From the NCBI GenBank assembly GCA_015229165.1, contig JADGCD010000040.1, positions 1-13,401 of the forward strand: a stretch of 13,401 nucleotides of DNA, in the 5' to 3' direction. A program made the position numbers and the translations under genes. This document shows positions 1-6,562 of this stretch, piece by piece. Positions within the stretch are counted from its first letter, which is position 1. Each line of letters begins with the position of its first letter. The notes beneath the pieces were generated by a model. The model was given only the letters and a program-made list of their open reading frames with translations. It was not told where the DNA came from and searched no databases. Source of the stretch: Nitrospinota bacterium. GTDB taxonomy: Bacteria; Nitrospinota_A; UBA7883; JADGGD01.

Positions 1-2374
1 GAAGGGCCTCGCCGTCGGCGCCGTCGAGGGGGGCCGGGTAGACCACGGTCACCCCGTCGACCGTCTCGGTCCGCAGGGTTCCCCCCTTGTCGCCGGCGAC
101 CAGCTTTTCCTTCAGCGTCCGGTTCTCCCGCTCCATGTCGCGCAACTTATCGGCCAGCTTCTTCACCCGGTCGGTCAGCTCCATCGGCGGCGCTTTGAGG
201 GTGTCGGCGGCCCGTTTCAGCTCCCGCTCCTGCGACAGGGCGTAGTCGTAGGCGCCGACGCCGGTGACCCCTTCGATCCGCCGGACCCCTGCGGCCAGCG
301 CCGATTCGGAGACGATGCGGAAGAGACCGATGTCGCCGGTGGCTTTTGCGTGGGCGCCGCCGCACAGCTCCTTCGAATAGTCCCCCATGGAGACCACCCG
401 CACCTTCTCGCCGTATTTTTCGCCGAAGAGGGCCATGGCGCCGGAGGCCACCGCCTCATCGACCGATTTCTCGTCGGTGACCACCGGGGCGTTGGCGAGA
501 ATCTGTTCGTTGACCGCCCGTTCGATGAGAGCCAATTCCTCGGCGGCGGGGGCGGTGAAATGGGTGTAGTCGAAGCGGAGCTTCTCCGGCCCCACCTGCG
601 ACCCGGCCTGCTTCACATGCCCCCCCAGCGTGGCCCGAAGCGCCGCGTGGAGGAGGTGGGTGGCCGAGTGGTTGCGGCGGGTGGCCCCGTTGCGGGCCGC
701 GTCGACCCGGGCGGTGACGGCGGCGCCTTTGCGTATCGAGCCGGTTTCGACGGTGACGGTGTGGAAGATGTGGCGCCCGTCGGGCTTTCGGACGTCGGTG
801 ACCCGCATCCGGCACGATTCGTTTTCGATGACGCCGCCGTCGGCCACCTGCCCCCCCGACTCGGCGTAGAAGGGGGTTTTGTCGAGGAGCAACTCCAGCG
901 TGGTCCCGGCGCCCGCTTCGTTCACCAGTTTCCCGTCGGCCACCAGTCCGAGGACCGTGGCGTCGGCCACGGCGGCGGCGTAGCCGAGGAAGGGGGTCGG
1001 CCCGGCGTTCCCCGCCGCTTCGCCGTAGACCGGGGAGACGGTGGTGTTCCCCCCCCCTTTCCACGAGGAGCGGGCCTTCTCCCGCTGGGCCTGCATGGCC
1101 GCTTCGAACCCGGCCATGTCGATGGAGACCTTCGCGTCGGCGGCGATCTCCACGGCAAGGTCCATCGGAAAGCCAAACGTGTCGTATAGCTTGAAAGCCT
1201 CTTCGCCGGGGATGGTTCCGGTAGCCTTGGCGGCGTCGATCATTTCGGCGATCAGCTTCATGCCGTGGTCCAGCGTCGCGCCGAACGACTGCTCCTCGGC
1301 CAGAACCACGTCGTGGATGATTTCCCGGTATTCGGCCAGCTCCGGGTAGGCATCCCCCATCATGTCGACCACCGTCCCGGTCAGGGCGTGGGCGAAGGGC
1401 CCCTTGATCCCCAGCATCCGTCCGTGGCGCAAGGCCCGGCGGAGAATCCGGCGCAGGACGTAGCCCCGGCCGTCGGCCCCCGGCATGATCTGCTCGGCGA
1501 TCAGGAAAGAGGCGGCGCGCACATGGTCGGCGATGACCCGGTAGGAGACCGTCGTCTCCGGGTCGGCGAGGTAGGGCTTTTTGGCGATTTCGACCATCGC
1601 CTCGATGACCGGGTAGAGGAGGTCGGTCTCGTAGTTGGTATTTTTCCCCTGAATGACCGAGACCAGCCGCTCCAACCCCATGCCGGTGTCGACGGACGGC
1701 TTGGGCAGCGGGGTCAGGGTTCCGTCGGCGCCCCGGTCGTACTGCATGAAGACCAGGTTCCAGATTTCGAGGAACCGGTCGCACTCGCAGTCGATGCCGC
1801 AGGCCGGGTTGTCGCAGGCGTGTTCGGGTCCCCGGTCGTAATGGATTTCGGCGCAGGGGCCGCAGGGGCCGGTCTCCCCCATGGACCAGAAGTTGTCCTT
1901 TTCGCCGAAGCGCTGGATCCGCTCGGGGGGGAGGCCGGATATTTCGGCCCAGAGGGCCGCCGCCTCGTCGTCGTCCAGATAGACCGTGGCGTAGAGCCGC
2001 TCCGTCGGGATGCCCATCACCTTTGTTATGAACTCCCAGGCGAAGGTGATGGCCTCCCGCTTGAAGTAATCCCCGAAGGAAAAGTTCCCCAGCATCTCGA
2101 AAAAGGTGTGGTGGCGGGCGGTCCGACCGACGGTTTCGAGGTCGTTGTGCTTCCCCGAAACCCGGAGGCACTTCTGCGACGTGGTGGCCCGGACGTAGGG
2201 ACGCCGGTCGGCGCCCAGGAACACGTCCTTGAACTGGACCATCCCGGCGTTGGTGAACAGCAGCGTCGGGTCGTTCCCCGGCGCCAGCGGGGAAGAGCGG
2301 ACCTCGGTATGTCCCCGGGCGGCGAAGTAGTCGAGGAATGCCCGCCGGACGTCGGCCCCGGTCATTGGTTTCAT
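1..2374 (-). CDS. alaS: Alanyl-tRNA synthetase, 3' end cut by window edge
   Basis: Cytoplasmic enzyme that charges tRNA-Ala with alanine and hydrolyses mischarged Ser/Gly-tRNA-Ala. 791 codons are visible; the family is usually about 870-880 residues, so only the end of the C-terminal domain is missing. The class II catalytic core lies in the N-terminal part, with DPTLLFTNAGM (residues 36-45), RHHTFFEMLGNFSFGDYFK (88-105) and the block GETGPCGPCAEIHYD (166-180). The editing domain carries both metal-binding motifs, HSATH (His569, His573) and CGGAH (Cys671, His675), so proofreading should be intact. The first ATG at 2374 is chosen because GGGAAG lies 8 nt upstream; a second in-frame ATG at 2365 is less well placed. 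It has its own promoter and is separated from the upstream membrane protein gene by a hairpin terminator. The identification is secure. Confidence 0.98.
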   Translation of the reverse strand, partial: MKPMTGADVRRAFLDYFAARGHTEVRSSPLAPGNDPTLLFTNAGMVQFKDVFLGADRRPYVRATTSQKCLRVSGKHNDLETVGRTARHHTFFEMLGNFSFGDYFKREAITFAWEFITKVMGIPTERLYATVYLDDDEAAALWAEISGLPPERIQRFGEKDNFWSMGETGPCGPCAEIHYDRGPEHACDNPACGIDCECDRFLEIWNLVFMQYDRGADGTLTPLPKPSVDTGMGLERLVSVIQGKNTNYETDLLYPVIEAMVEIAKKPYLADPETTVSYRVIADHVRAASFLIAEQIMPGADGRGYVLRRILRRALRHGRMLGIKGPFAHALTGTVVDMMGDAYPELAEYREIIHDVVLAEEQSFGATLDHGMKLIAEMIDAAKATGTIPGEEAFKLYDTFGFPMDLAVEIAADAKVSIDMAGFEAAMQAQREKARSSWKGGGNTTVSPVYGEAAGNAGPTPFLGYAAAVADATVLGLVADGKLVNEAGAGTTLELLLDKTPFYAESGGQVADGGVIENESCRMRVTDVRKPDGRHIFHTVTVETGSIRKGAAVTARVDAARNGATRRNHSATHLLHAALRATLGGHVKQAGSQVGPEKLRFDYTHFTAPAAEELALIERAVNEQILANAPVVTDEKSVDEAVASGAMALFGEKYGEKVRVVSMGDYSKELCGGAHAKATGDIGLFRIVSESALAAGVRRIEGVTGVGAYDYALSQERELKRAADTLKAPPMELTDRVKKLADKLRDMERENRTLKEKLVAGDKGGTLRTETVDGVTVVYPAPLDGADGEAL

Positions 2375-2410
2375 AGGGTGGTCTTCCCGGCGGCGATCCG
2401 CCGTCTCCTT
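2375..2410 (-). promoter_or_regulatory. alaS leader: hairpin and tandem SD-like sequences
   Basis: Reading on the minus strand, an AAGGAG (2410-2405) is followed by a 6-bp GC hairpin (CGGCGG-ATCG-CCGCCG, 2403-2388) and then by GGGAAG, 8 nt before the alaS ATG. The stronger AAGGAG is too far (30 nt) to act directly and has no ATG, GTG or TTG at a suitable distance, so GGGAAG is taken as the working ribosome binding site. The hairpin sits between the two and overlaps the first G of GGGAAG. A role in tuning alaS translation is inference only. Confidence 0.35.
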
Positions 2411-2434
2411 GGCTGTTCGATGAATGAATCGAAG

Positions 2435-2463
2435 AGTATAGCCGGATCGGCCTTCGATGGGAA
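2435..2463 (-). promoter_or_regulatory. Probable sigma-70 promoter of alaS
   Basis: The -10 element TATACT (2440-2435) lies in the context GGCTATACT, nearly the same as two other putative promoters in this window (GGCTATAAT). The -35 region at 17-bp spacing is TTCCCA, a poor match. The predicted transcript start near 2428 gives a leader of about 54 nt. This is placed between the upstream hairpin terminator and alaS, which supports independent transcription. Confidence 0.5.
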
Positions 2464-2479
2464 GGAGGGGGGCGGGGAA

Positions 2480-2513
2480 TGGAAAGGGGGAGGAGGGTCG
2501 TCCCTCCTCCCCC
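2480..2513 (-). terminator. Hairpin terminator between membrane protein gene and alaS
   Basis: A perfect 12-bp inverted repeat (left arm 2486-2497, right arm 2502-2513) with a 4-nt loop is followed on the minus strand by only TTT and then CC. The stem is very strong but the U-tract is short, so termination may be incomplete. A stop codon in an alternate frame (TAG, 2518-2516) lies 2 nt before the stem, which marks the likely original end of the upstream gene. Confidence 0.65.
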
Positions 2514-2515
2514 CG

Positions 2516-3692
2516 CTACGCCCCTTTGGGGTCGGGGCGTCGTGACTGTGGCTACGGCCATGTTCTTGCCCGATTTCTTGTCCCGCCCCTTCCAGACCGA
2601 GATGTGGAACCGGTGGGAGTCCAGATACTCCCCTTTCCGGGCCCGGATATTCTCCCGGATGGTCTCCGACAGGGCGTGGTCGTCGTGGGGCCATGCGTCG
2701 ATCGAAAGGGAGGTGATCCCGCCGGGGGGGAGGTGGCCCGCCGCCTTGGGGGCGCCCAGTTTCACGATCTGCTCCGCCGTGGCTTCGTTGACTTCGGTTT
2801 TTTCCACAAAAACGTAGCAGTGGCGGAAAGGGAAGCCCCCCTGCGTCGCCAGGGGAGGGGGGACCACCAGCGTCTCCCCCGACCGGGAGGGAATGTCGGC
2901 GAACCGGTCGAAATCGACCGGCGGAGGGGGCGGGGGGGACGTCGGACGGTGCGGGGCGACGCTTCCCAGCGCCCGGGGAGGGGCCAAGGGGGCTCCGGTC
3001 AGGCTCCGGTAGGCCACTGCCATGACGCAGACCCCCAGCGGGGCGGTCAGCAGGATGCCGACGAAGAAGGCGAAGATCCCCGACAGCGATACGATCGTCA
3101 CCAGAAAGACGAAAAGCGTGGTCGGAACCGGGTTGGCGAACCAGAGCTTGCGCGATTTCTCCATGGCGGGCCAGAAGTCGTCGTCGGCGTCCATGATGAA
3201 GAAATAGGTATAGAGATACCAGGAGTAGACCACCAGATAGACGACGACCGCCAGCAGGAACGCCAGCAGAATCCCTCCTCCCATCGCCGCCAGGGCGTTT
3301 TCGGCCACCTCTCCGCCCGGGTCGCTGGCCATGACGCCGCCGATCCCAAGAACCAGAACCGCCGGAACCATGATGACCACGACCGGGATCAGGGTGAAGA
3401 CGGAGATCATCAGGTTGGCCAGAAACAGGGGGAGGAACTTCTGGAAGCCGTCGAAGAGCCCGTTCCACGAGGGGCCTTGGCCGTCAACCGACCGGAGCGC
3501 GACCATCATGATTCCCCCCAGCATCGGGCCGGTGATGGCGAAGGCGACCAGTCCTCCGAAGAAGGGGACGATGTTGGCCGCCATCATGACGCCGATATAG
3601 AGGATGAACGCGACCACCATCGCCTGCATGTTCTGGCGGAAAACGCCCCATCCTTCGGAAAAGAACCGACCGATCTCGTACTGTCCGCTCAT
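2516..3692 (-). CDS. Polytopic membrane protein with proline linker and soluble tail; 3' end probably frameshifted
   Basis: Residues 1-230 hold about five or six hydrophobic segments (roughly 23-45, 47-67, 84-120, 138-166, 191-228). The start, with conserved-looking G-W-x-x-F-x-x-N, resembles polytopic families such as DUF975/DUF4013/YciC; I cannot choose between them. A proline-rich linker follows (about 235-260, including six consecutive prolines), then a soluble domain of about 120 residues containing RFHISVWKGRDKKSGKN. Function unknown. The frame from the ATG at 3692 has no stop codon and stays open deep into alaS, where the translation is clearly non-coding. The end given here (TAG at 2518-2516) is in a neighbouring frame, would need a one-base indel upstream of it, and directly precedes the terminator hairpin. 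The initiation site is only weakly supported (GGGG 10 nt upstream). A promoter lies 36 nt upstream. Confidence 0.65.
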
Positions 3693-3727
3693 CTCTTGTT
3701 TTCCCCGTGTGACGTCTGGTTCGACCG

Positions 3728-3757
3728 ATTATACCCCTCCCCCGCCACGCCGGACAA
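3728..3757 (-). promoter_or_regulatory. Sigma-70 promoter of the polytopic membrane protein gene
   Basis: A perfect -10 TATAAT (3733-3728) is preceded at 18-bp spacing by TTGTCC (3757-3752), which matches the -35 consensus at four of six positions. The -35 lies inside the T-tract of the preceding terminator. The predicted start near 3721 gives a leader of about 29 nt to the ATG at 3692. Confidence 0.6.
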
Positions 3758-3792
3758 AACTTCGGCGCCGCCCGAAAGATCGGACGGCGCCG
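3754..3792 (-). terminator. Intrinsic terminator after the 43-residue membrane protein gene
   Basis: A 13-bp stem with a single G-U pair (arms 3780-3792 and 3763-3775) and a 4-nt loop is followed on the minus strand by AAGTTTTGT. It begins 20 nt after the stop of the small gene and closes the glgB-side transcription unit. Confidence 0.85.
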
Positions 3793-3811
3793 GAGCGGAA
3801 AGCGGCCTGCG

Positions 3812-3943
3812 TTACGAGAAGGTCATTCCCAGAACGATGACCGTCATCAAGCCGGCGGCCAGCAGGGCGACGGCGCCCACGAACCCCATCACAGGGATGC
3901 TTTCCAACATGTGAATCCTGTCCACACCATGAATAACACTCAT
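3812..3943 (-). CDS. 43-residue single-span membrane protein, hypothetical
   Basis: A small gene with excellent signals: AGGAGGAGGG ends 4 nt before the ATG, the frame closes with TAA, and a strong terminator follows. The product has a short N-terminal segment (MSVIHGVDRIHMLESIP, residues 1-17) and one hydrophobic helix at about 18-40 rich in Val, Leu, Ala and Gly with several Met, ending TFS. There is no signal-peptidase site, so it probably stays in the inner membrane. I do not recognise a family. It starts 102 nt after the glgB stop on the same strand with no strong terminator between (only a 6-bp hairpin at 4002-4016), so it may be co-transcribed with glgB or have its own weak promoter. 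A role in glycogen metabolism is not implied by the sequence; a general small membrane or stress protein is equally possible. Confidence 0.75.
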   Translation of the reverse strand: MSVIHGVDRIHMLESIPVMGFVGAVALLAAGLMTVIVLGMTFS

Positions 3944-4045
3944 AAAACCCTCCTCCTGCGTCGCAGGACGTTGTTGCTTTCCTTCACCTCTAATCTACGT
4001 CCCTTTCCCCGAAAGGAGGCGGAAATGAAGAGGGTAAAAGGAGGG

Positions 4046-6241
4046 TCATCCTCTGACAGGCTTGAAATACAAGGCCGAAAGAGGGGGGAGTGTTATCCGC
4101 AGGCTGTGGGGCCGACCGTGGGCGCCCCAGTCATCGGCCATGGCGCCCCCCAGATTGCCCATGTTCGAGCCGCCGTAGATCTCCGAATCGGAGTTCAGCA
4201 GCTCGGCGTACCAGACCCGCTCCGGCACGCCGAGGCGATAGTCGTACCGGGGGACGGGGGTCAGGTTGAAGACGCAGACGATATGATCGCCGGGGCTCTT
4301 CCCCTTGCGCAGGAAGGAGATGGTGGAGTTTTCGTGGTCGTTGCAGTCGATCCAGTCGAACCCGGCGTAGGAGTCGTCCACCTCCCAGAAAGCCGGTTCG
4401 CGCCGGTAAAGGTTGGCCAGGTCGGCGAAGAAGGAGAGCTGCCGGGCGTGGGGTCGGTGGCGCAACAGGTGCCAGTCGAGCGACGCGTCCCACTTCCACT
4501 CCGACCGCTGGCCGAAGTCGGCCCCCTGGAAGAGGAGCTTCTTCCCCGGGAAGGCGTACATGTAGGCGTAGAGCGCCCTGAGGTTGGCGAACTTCTGCCA
4601 GTCGTCGCCGGGCATCTTGTCGAGCATTGACCCCTTGCCGTGGACCATCTCGTCGTGCGACAGCGGCAGGACGAAGTTTTCGGTGAAGGCGTAGAGCATG
4701 GCGAAGGTCAGGTTGGAGTGGTGGTACTTCCGGTAGACCGGGTCCTTTGCGAAGTATTCCAGCATGTCGTGCATCCACCCCATGTTCCACTTCATGGTGA
4801 AACCGAGCCCCCCTAGGTAGACCGGGCGGCTGACCGCCGGGAAGGAGGTCGACTCCTCCGCCACGGTGACGACGCCGGGGAACTTTTCGTGGATGACGAT
4901 GTTGAGCTTGCGCAGGAACTCGATGGCGTCCAGGTTCTCGTTGCCGCCGTACTGGTTCGGGGTCCATTCCCCCGGCTCGCGGGAATAGTCGAGATAGAGC
5001 ATCGACGCCACTGCGTCGACCCGGATGCCGTCCAGATGGTAATACTCGATCCAGAAGAGGGCCGACGAGATCAGGAAGTTGGCCACCTCGGGACGGCCGT
5101 AGTCGAAGATCAGCGTTCCCCAGTCCTTGTGCTCCCCCCGGCGCGGATCGGGATGCTCGTAGACCGGCTGGCCGGTGAACATCCGCAGCCCCTGCTCGTC
5201 CTTCGGAAAGTGGGCGGGGACCCAGTCGACGATCACCCCGACGTCGTGGTTGTGGAGGAAATCGACGAAATACTTGAAGTCGTCCGGGTCGCCGAAGCGG
5301 CAAGTGGGGGAGAAGTAGCCCGTCACCTGATAGCCCCACGAACCGTCGAAGGGGAACTCGGAGACCGGCAGCAGCTCGATGTGGGTGTAGCCGTGGGTTT
5401 TGCAGTATTCGGCCATCCGGGGCGCCAGCTCCCGGTAGGAGAGCCACGCCGCCCCGTCGGGGGAGCGGGCCCACGAGCCGAGATGGACTTCGTATACCGA
5501 CATGGGAAGGGTCAGCGGGTTGCTCTTCCTGCGGCGGGCGACCCAGTCGTCGTCCCCCCAGAGGTAGTGGCCGTGGTCCCAGACCACCGAGGCCGACTTG
5601 GGGCGCAGCTCCGAAGCGTAGGCGTAGGGGTCGGCCTTCAGGAAGACCTCGTTGTGAACCCCCTTGATCTCGAACTTGTAGAGGGTATGCTCCCCCATGC
5701 CGGGGATGAACAGCTCCCAGACGCCCGATCCCCCCATCACCCGCATCGGAAAGCGCCGTCCGTCCCACTCGCAGAAGGGGCCGACGACCGAGACCCGTTG
5801 GGCGCCCGGCGCCCAGACGGCGAACCGGACCCCCACCATCCCGTCGACCTCCACCACATGGGCGCCGAGCCGTTTGTGGATTTCGTAGTGGTTCCCCTCG
5901 TTGAAGAGGTAGAGGTCCATCTCCCCGATGAGGGGGAGGAAACTGTAGGGATCGCGGTTGAGCGACACCTCCCCCCGCCAGGTGACCAGATGCAGGTCGT
6001 AGGCGAAGACCTGCCGGTTCGGGATGAAGACCTCGAAGAAACCGGCGTCGTGGATCCGCTCCATCCCCCACCGGTTCTCCCGGTTGTGGAGCTCCACCAC
6101 CGCCATTTCCGCCGCTTCCGGGTTGAAGGCCCGGACCGCCACCCCCCCCTTCACCGGGTGGATGCCCAGGACGGAGAAGGGGTCGTGATGGTCAGCGTGG
6201 ATGATTCGTTCTATATCGTGTGGCGCTGCTGTGCTGGACAT
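4046..6241 (-). CDS. glgB: 1,4-alpha-glucan (glycogen) branching enzyme
   Basis: Cuts alpha-1,4-glucan chains and re-attaches them through alpha-1,6 bonds during glycogen synthesis in the cytoplasm. At 731 residues it matches the long-form enzymes. The N-terminal region has the typical HHDPFSVLGIHP (18-29). A CBM48-type domain follows at about 135-215 (VRFAVWAPGAQRVSVVGPF). The GH13 barrel carries all the expected residues: DWVPAHFPKDE (339-349), nucleophile Asp409 in GIRVDAVASM, acid/base Glu462 in VAEEST, and Asp530 in LPLSHDEM. Spacing between the three acids equals that of E. coli GlgB (53 and 121). The ATG at 6241 is chosen because the protein begins where family members do; the frame is open further upstream but reads as low-complexity Arg/Pro. 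The ribosome site (GAGAGG, 3 nt from ATG) is mediocre. No glgA, glgC or glgP is visible nearby. Confidence 0.98.
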   Translation of the reverse strand: MSSTAAPHDIERIIHADHHDPFSVLGIHPVKGGVAVRAFNPEAAEMAVVELHNRENRWGMERIHDAGFFEVFIPNRQVFAYDLHLVTWRGEVSLNRDPYSFLPLIGEMDLYLFNEGNHYEIHKRLGAHVVEVDGMVGVRFAVWAPGAQRVSVVGPFCEWDGRRFPMRVMGGSGVWELFIPGMGEHTLYKFEIKGVHNEVFLKADPYAYASELRPKSASVVWDHGHYLWGDDDWVARRRKSNPLTLPMSVYEVHLGSWARSPDGAAWLSYRELAPRMAEYCKTHGYTHIELLPVSEFPFDGSWGYQVTGYFSPTCRFGDPDDFKYFVDFLHNHDVGVIVDWVPAHFPKDEQGLRMFTGQPVYEHPDPRRGEHKDWGTLIFDYGRPEVANFLISSALFWIEYYHLDGIRVDAVASMLYLDYSREPGEWTPNQYGGNENLDAIEFLRKLNIVIHEKFPGVVTVAEESTSFPAVSRPVYLGGLGFTMKWNMGWMHDMLEYFAKDPVYRKYHHSNLTFAMLYAFTENFVLPLSHDEMVHGKGSMLDKMPGDDWQKFANLRALYAYMYAFPGKKLLFQGADFGQRSEWKWDASLDWHLLRHRPHARQLSFFADLANLYRREPAFWEVDDSYAGFDWIDCNDHENSTISFLRKGKSPGDHIVCVFNLTPVPRYDYRLGVPERVWYAELLNSDSEIYGGSNMGNLGGAMADDWGAHGRPHSLRITLPPLSALYFKPVRG

Positions 6242-6327
6242 CGGCCTCTCGCAAGCGGATGGATGAGATGGGTGCTGGTTGATAGTACCACTTATGGGCC
6301 TCCGGTGCGGTGGGCGCCCATGAATGG

Positions 6328-6348
6328 GGCGACCTTTCATCGGTCGCC
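6328..6348 (+). promoter_or_regulatory. Inverted repeat, possible activator-binding (enhancer) site
   Basis: GGCGACC-N7-GGTCGCC lies about 115-135 bp upstream of the sigma-54 -24 element, a distance typical of enhancers bound by NtrC-type activators. It does not match the NtrC consensus (TGCAC-N7-GTGCA): the half-sites are GCGAC and the spacing is 2 nt longer. It could instead be a site for another regulator or for glgB control. The assignment is tentative. Confidence 0.3.
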
Positions 6349-6461
6349 TAATTTGTGGGCGCCAAAGGGGAGGGGTTTGCGACCTGGCGACAAGTGTTGC
6401 GGATGGTGATAACAGCAAACGGATCATGATGTTGTATGGCGAATGACCGACATTTGTCCGG

Positions 6462-6479
6462 TTGGCGCCATTGTTGCCT
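6462..6479 (+). promoter_or_regulatory. Putative sigma-54 (-24/-12) promoter of the porin-glnK-amtB genes
   Basis: TTGGCGCCATTGTTGCCT matches the RpoN consensus (YTGGCACG-N4-TTGCW): GG at 6464-6465 and GC at 6476-6477, exactly 12 bp apart, with TTGGC and TTGC intact. Predicted start is near 6489, giving a leader of about 74 nt. Sigma-54 with NtrC control of glnK-amtB is well established in many Pseudomonadota; here the first gene reached is the porin. Confidence 0.65.
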
Positions 6480-6490
6480 CTGCAGGGTAT

Positions 6491-6520
6491 GGGGCGACCG
6501 ATGGACGCATCGAATGCCCC
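6491..6520 (+). promoter_or_regulatory. 5' leader stem-loop of the porin mRNA
   Basis: GGGGC (6491-6495) pairs with GCCCC (6516-6520). Inside it CGATG (6499-6503) pairs with CATCG (6508-6512) around a 4-nt loop, with a symmetric 3-nt internal loop between. The structure starts about 2 nt after the predicted sigma-54 transcript start. By analogy with ompA leaders it may protect the 5' end from decay; that role is inferred. Confidence 0.5.
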
Positions 6521-6562
6521 ACGAAAAACGTACACCCCTATCGAACTTAGAGGAGCTTTCAG

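Larger units (their letters stand above)
6242..6562. other. Divergent intergenic region between glgB and the porin gene
   Basis: 321 bp without a convincing gene. It contains the 10-bp palindrome TGGGCGCCCA (6311-6320), a second TGGGCGCC (6356-6363), and a 7-bp inverted repeat GGCGACC/GGTCGCC with a 7-nt spacer (6328-6348). Further GCGAC copies lie at 6379 and 6387, and ATGGGGCGACC occurs twice (6324-6334, 6489-6499). The sigma-54 promoter and leader hairpin of the porin gene occupy the right third. No convincing sigma-70 promoter for glgB is visible; TACTAT near 6276 on the minus strand is the best weak -10. Confidence 0.6.

Noticed and set aside
456..2371. Very long open frame overlapping alaS on the same strand, continuing from the membrane protein gene
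   Set aside because: Translation is Arg/Pro/Gly-rich low-complexity typical of an out-of-frame reading in GC-rich DNA, and it lies wholly inside a clear alaS.
2371..3468. Minus-strand open frame ending in TGA that overlaps the alaS ATG (ATGA)
   Set aside because: The overlap looks like coupling, but the protein is Arg/Pro-rich shadow sequence of the membrane protein gene in another frame and has no recognisable features.
4002..4016. CCTTTC-CCC-GAAAGG hairpin after glgB as a terminator
   Set aside because: Only a 6-bp stem with a 3-nt loop and no T-run on either strand; too weak to call.
6328..6356. GGCGACC/GGTCGCC hairpin followed by TAATTTG as a plus-strand terminator
   Set aside because: No plus-strand gene ends upstream of it; the 7-bp stem lacks a T-tract, so an operator role is more likely.
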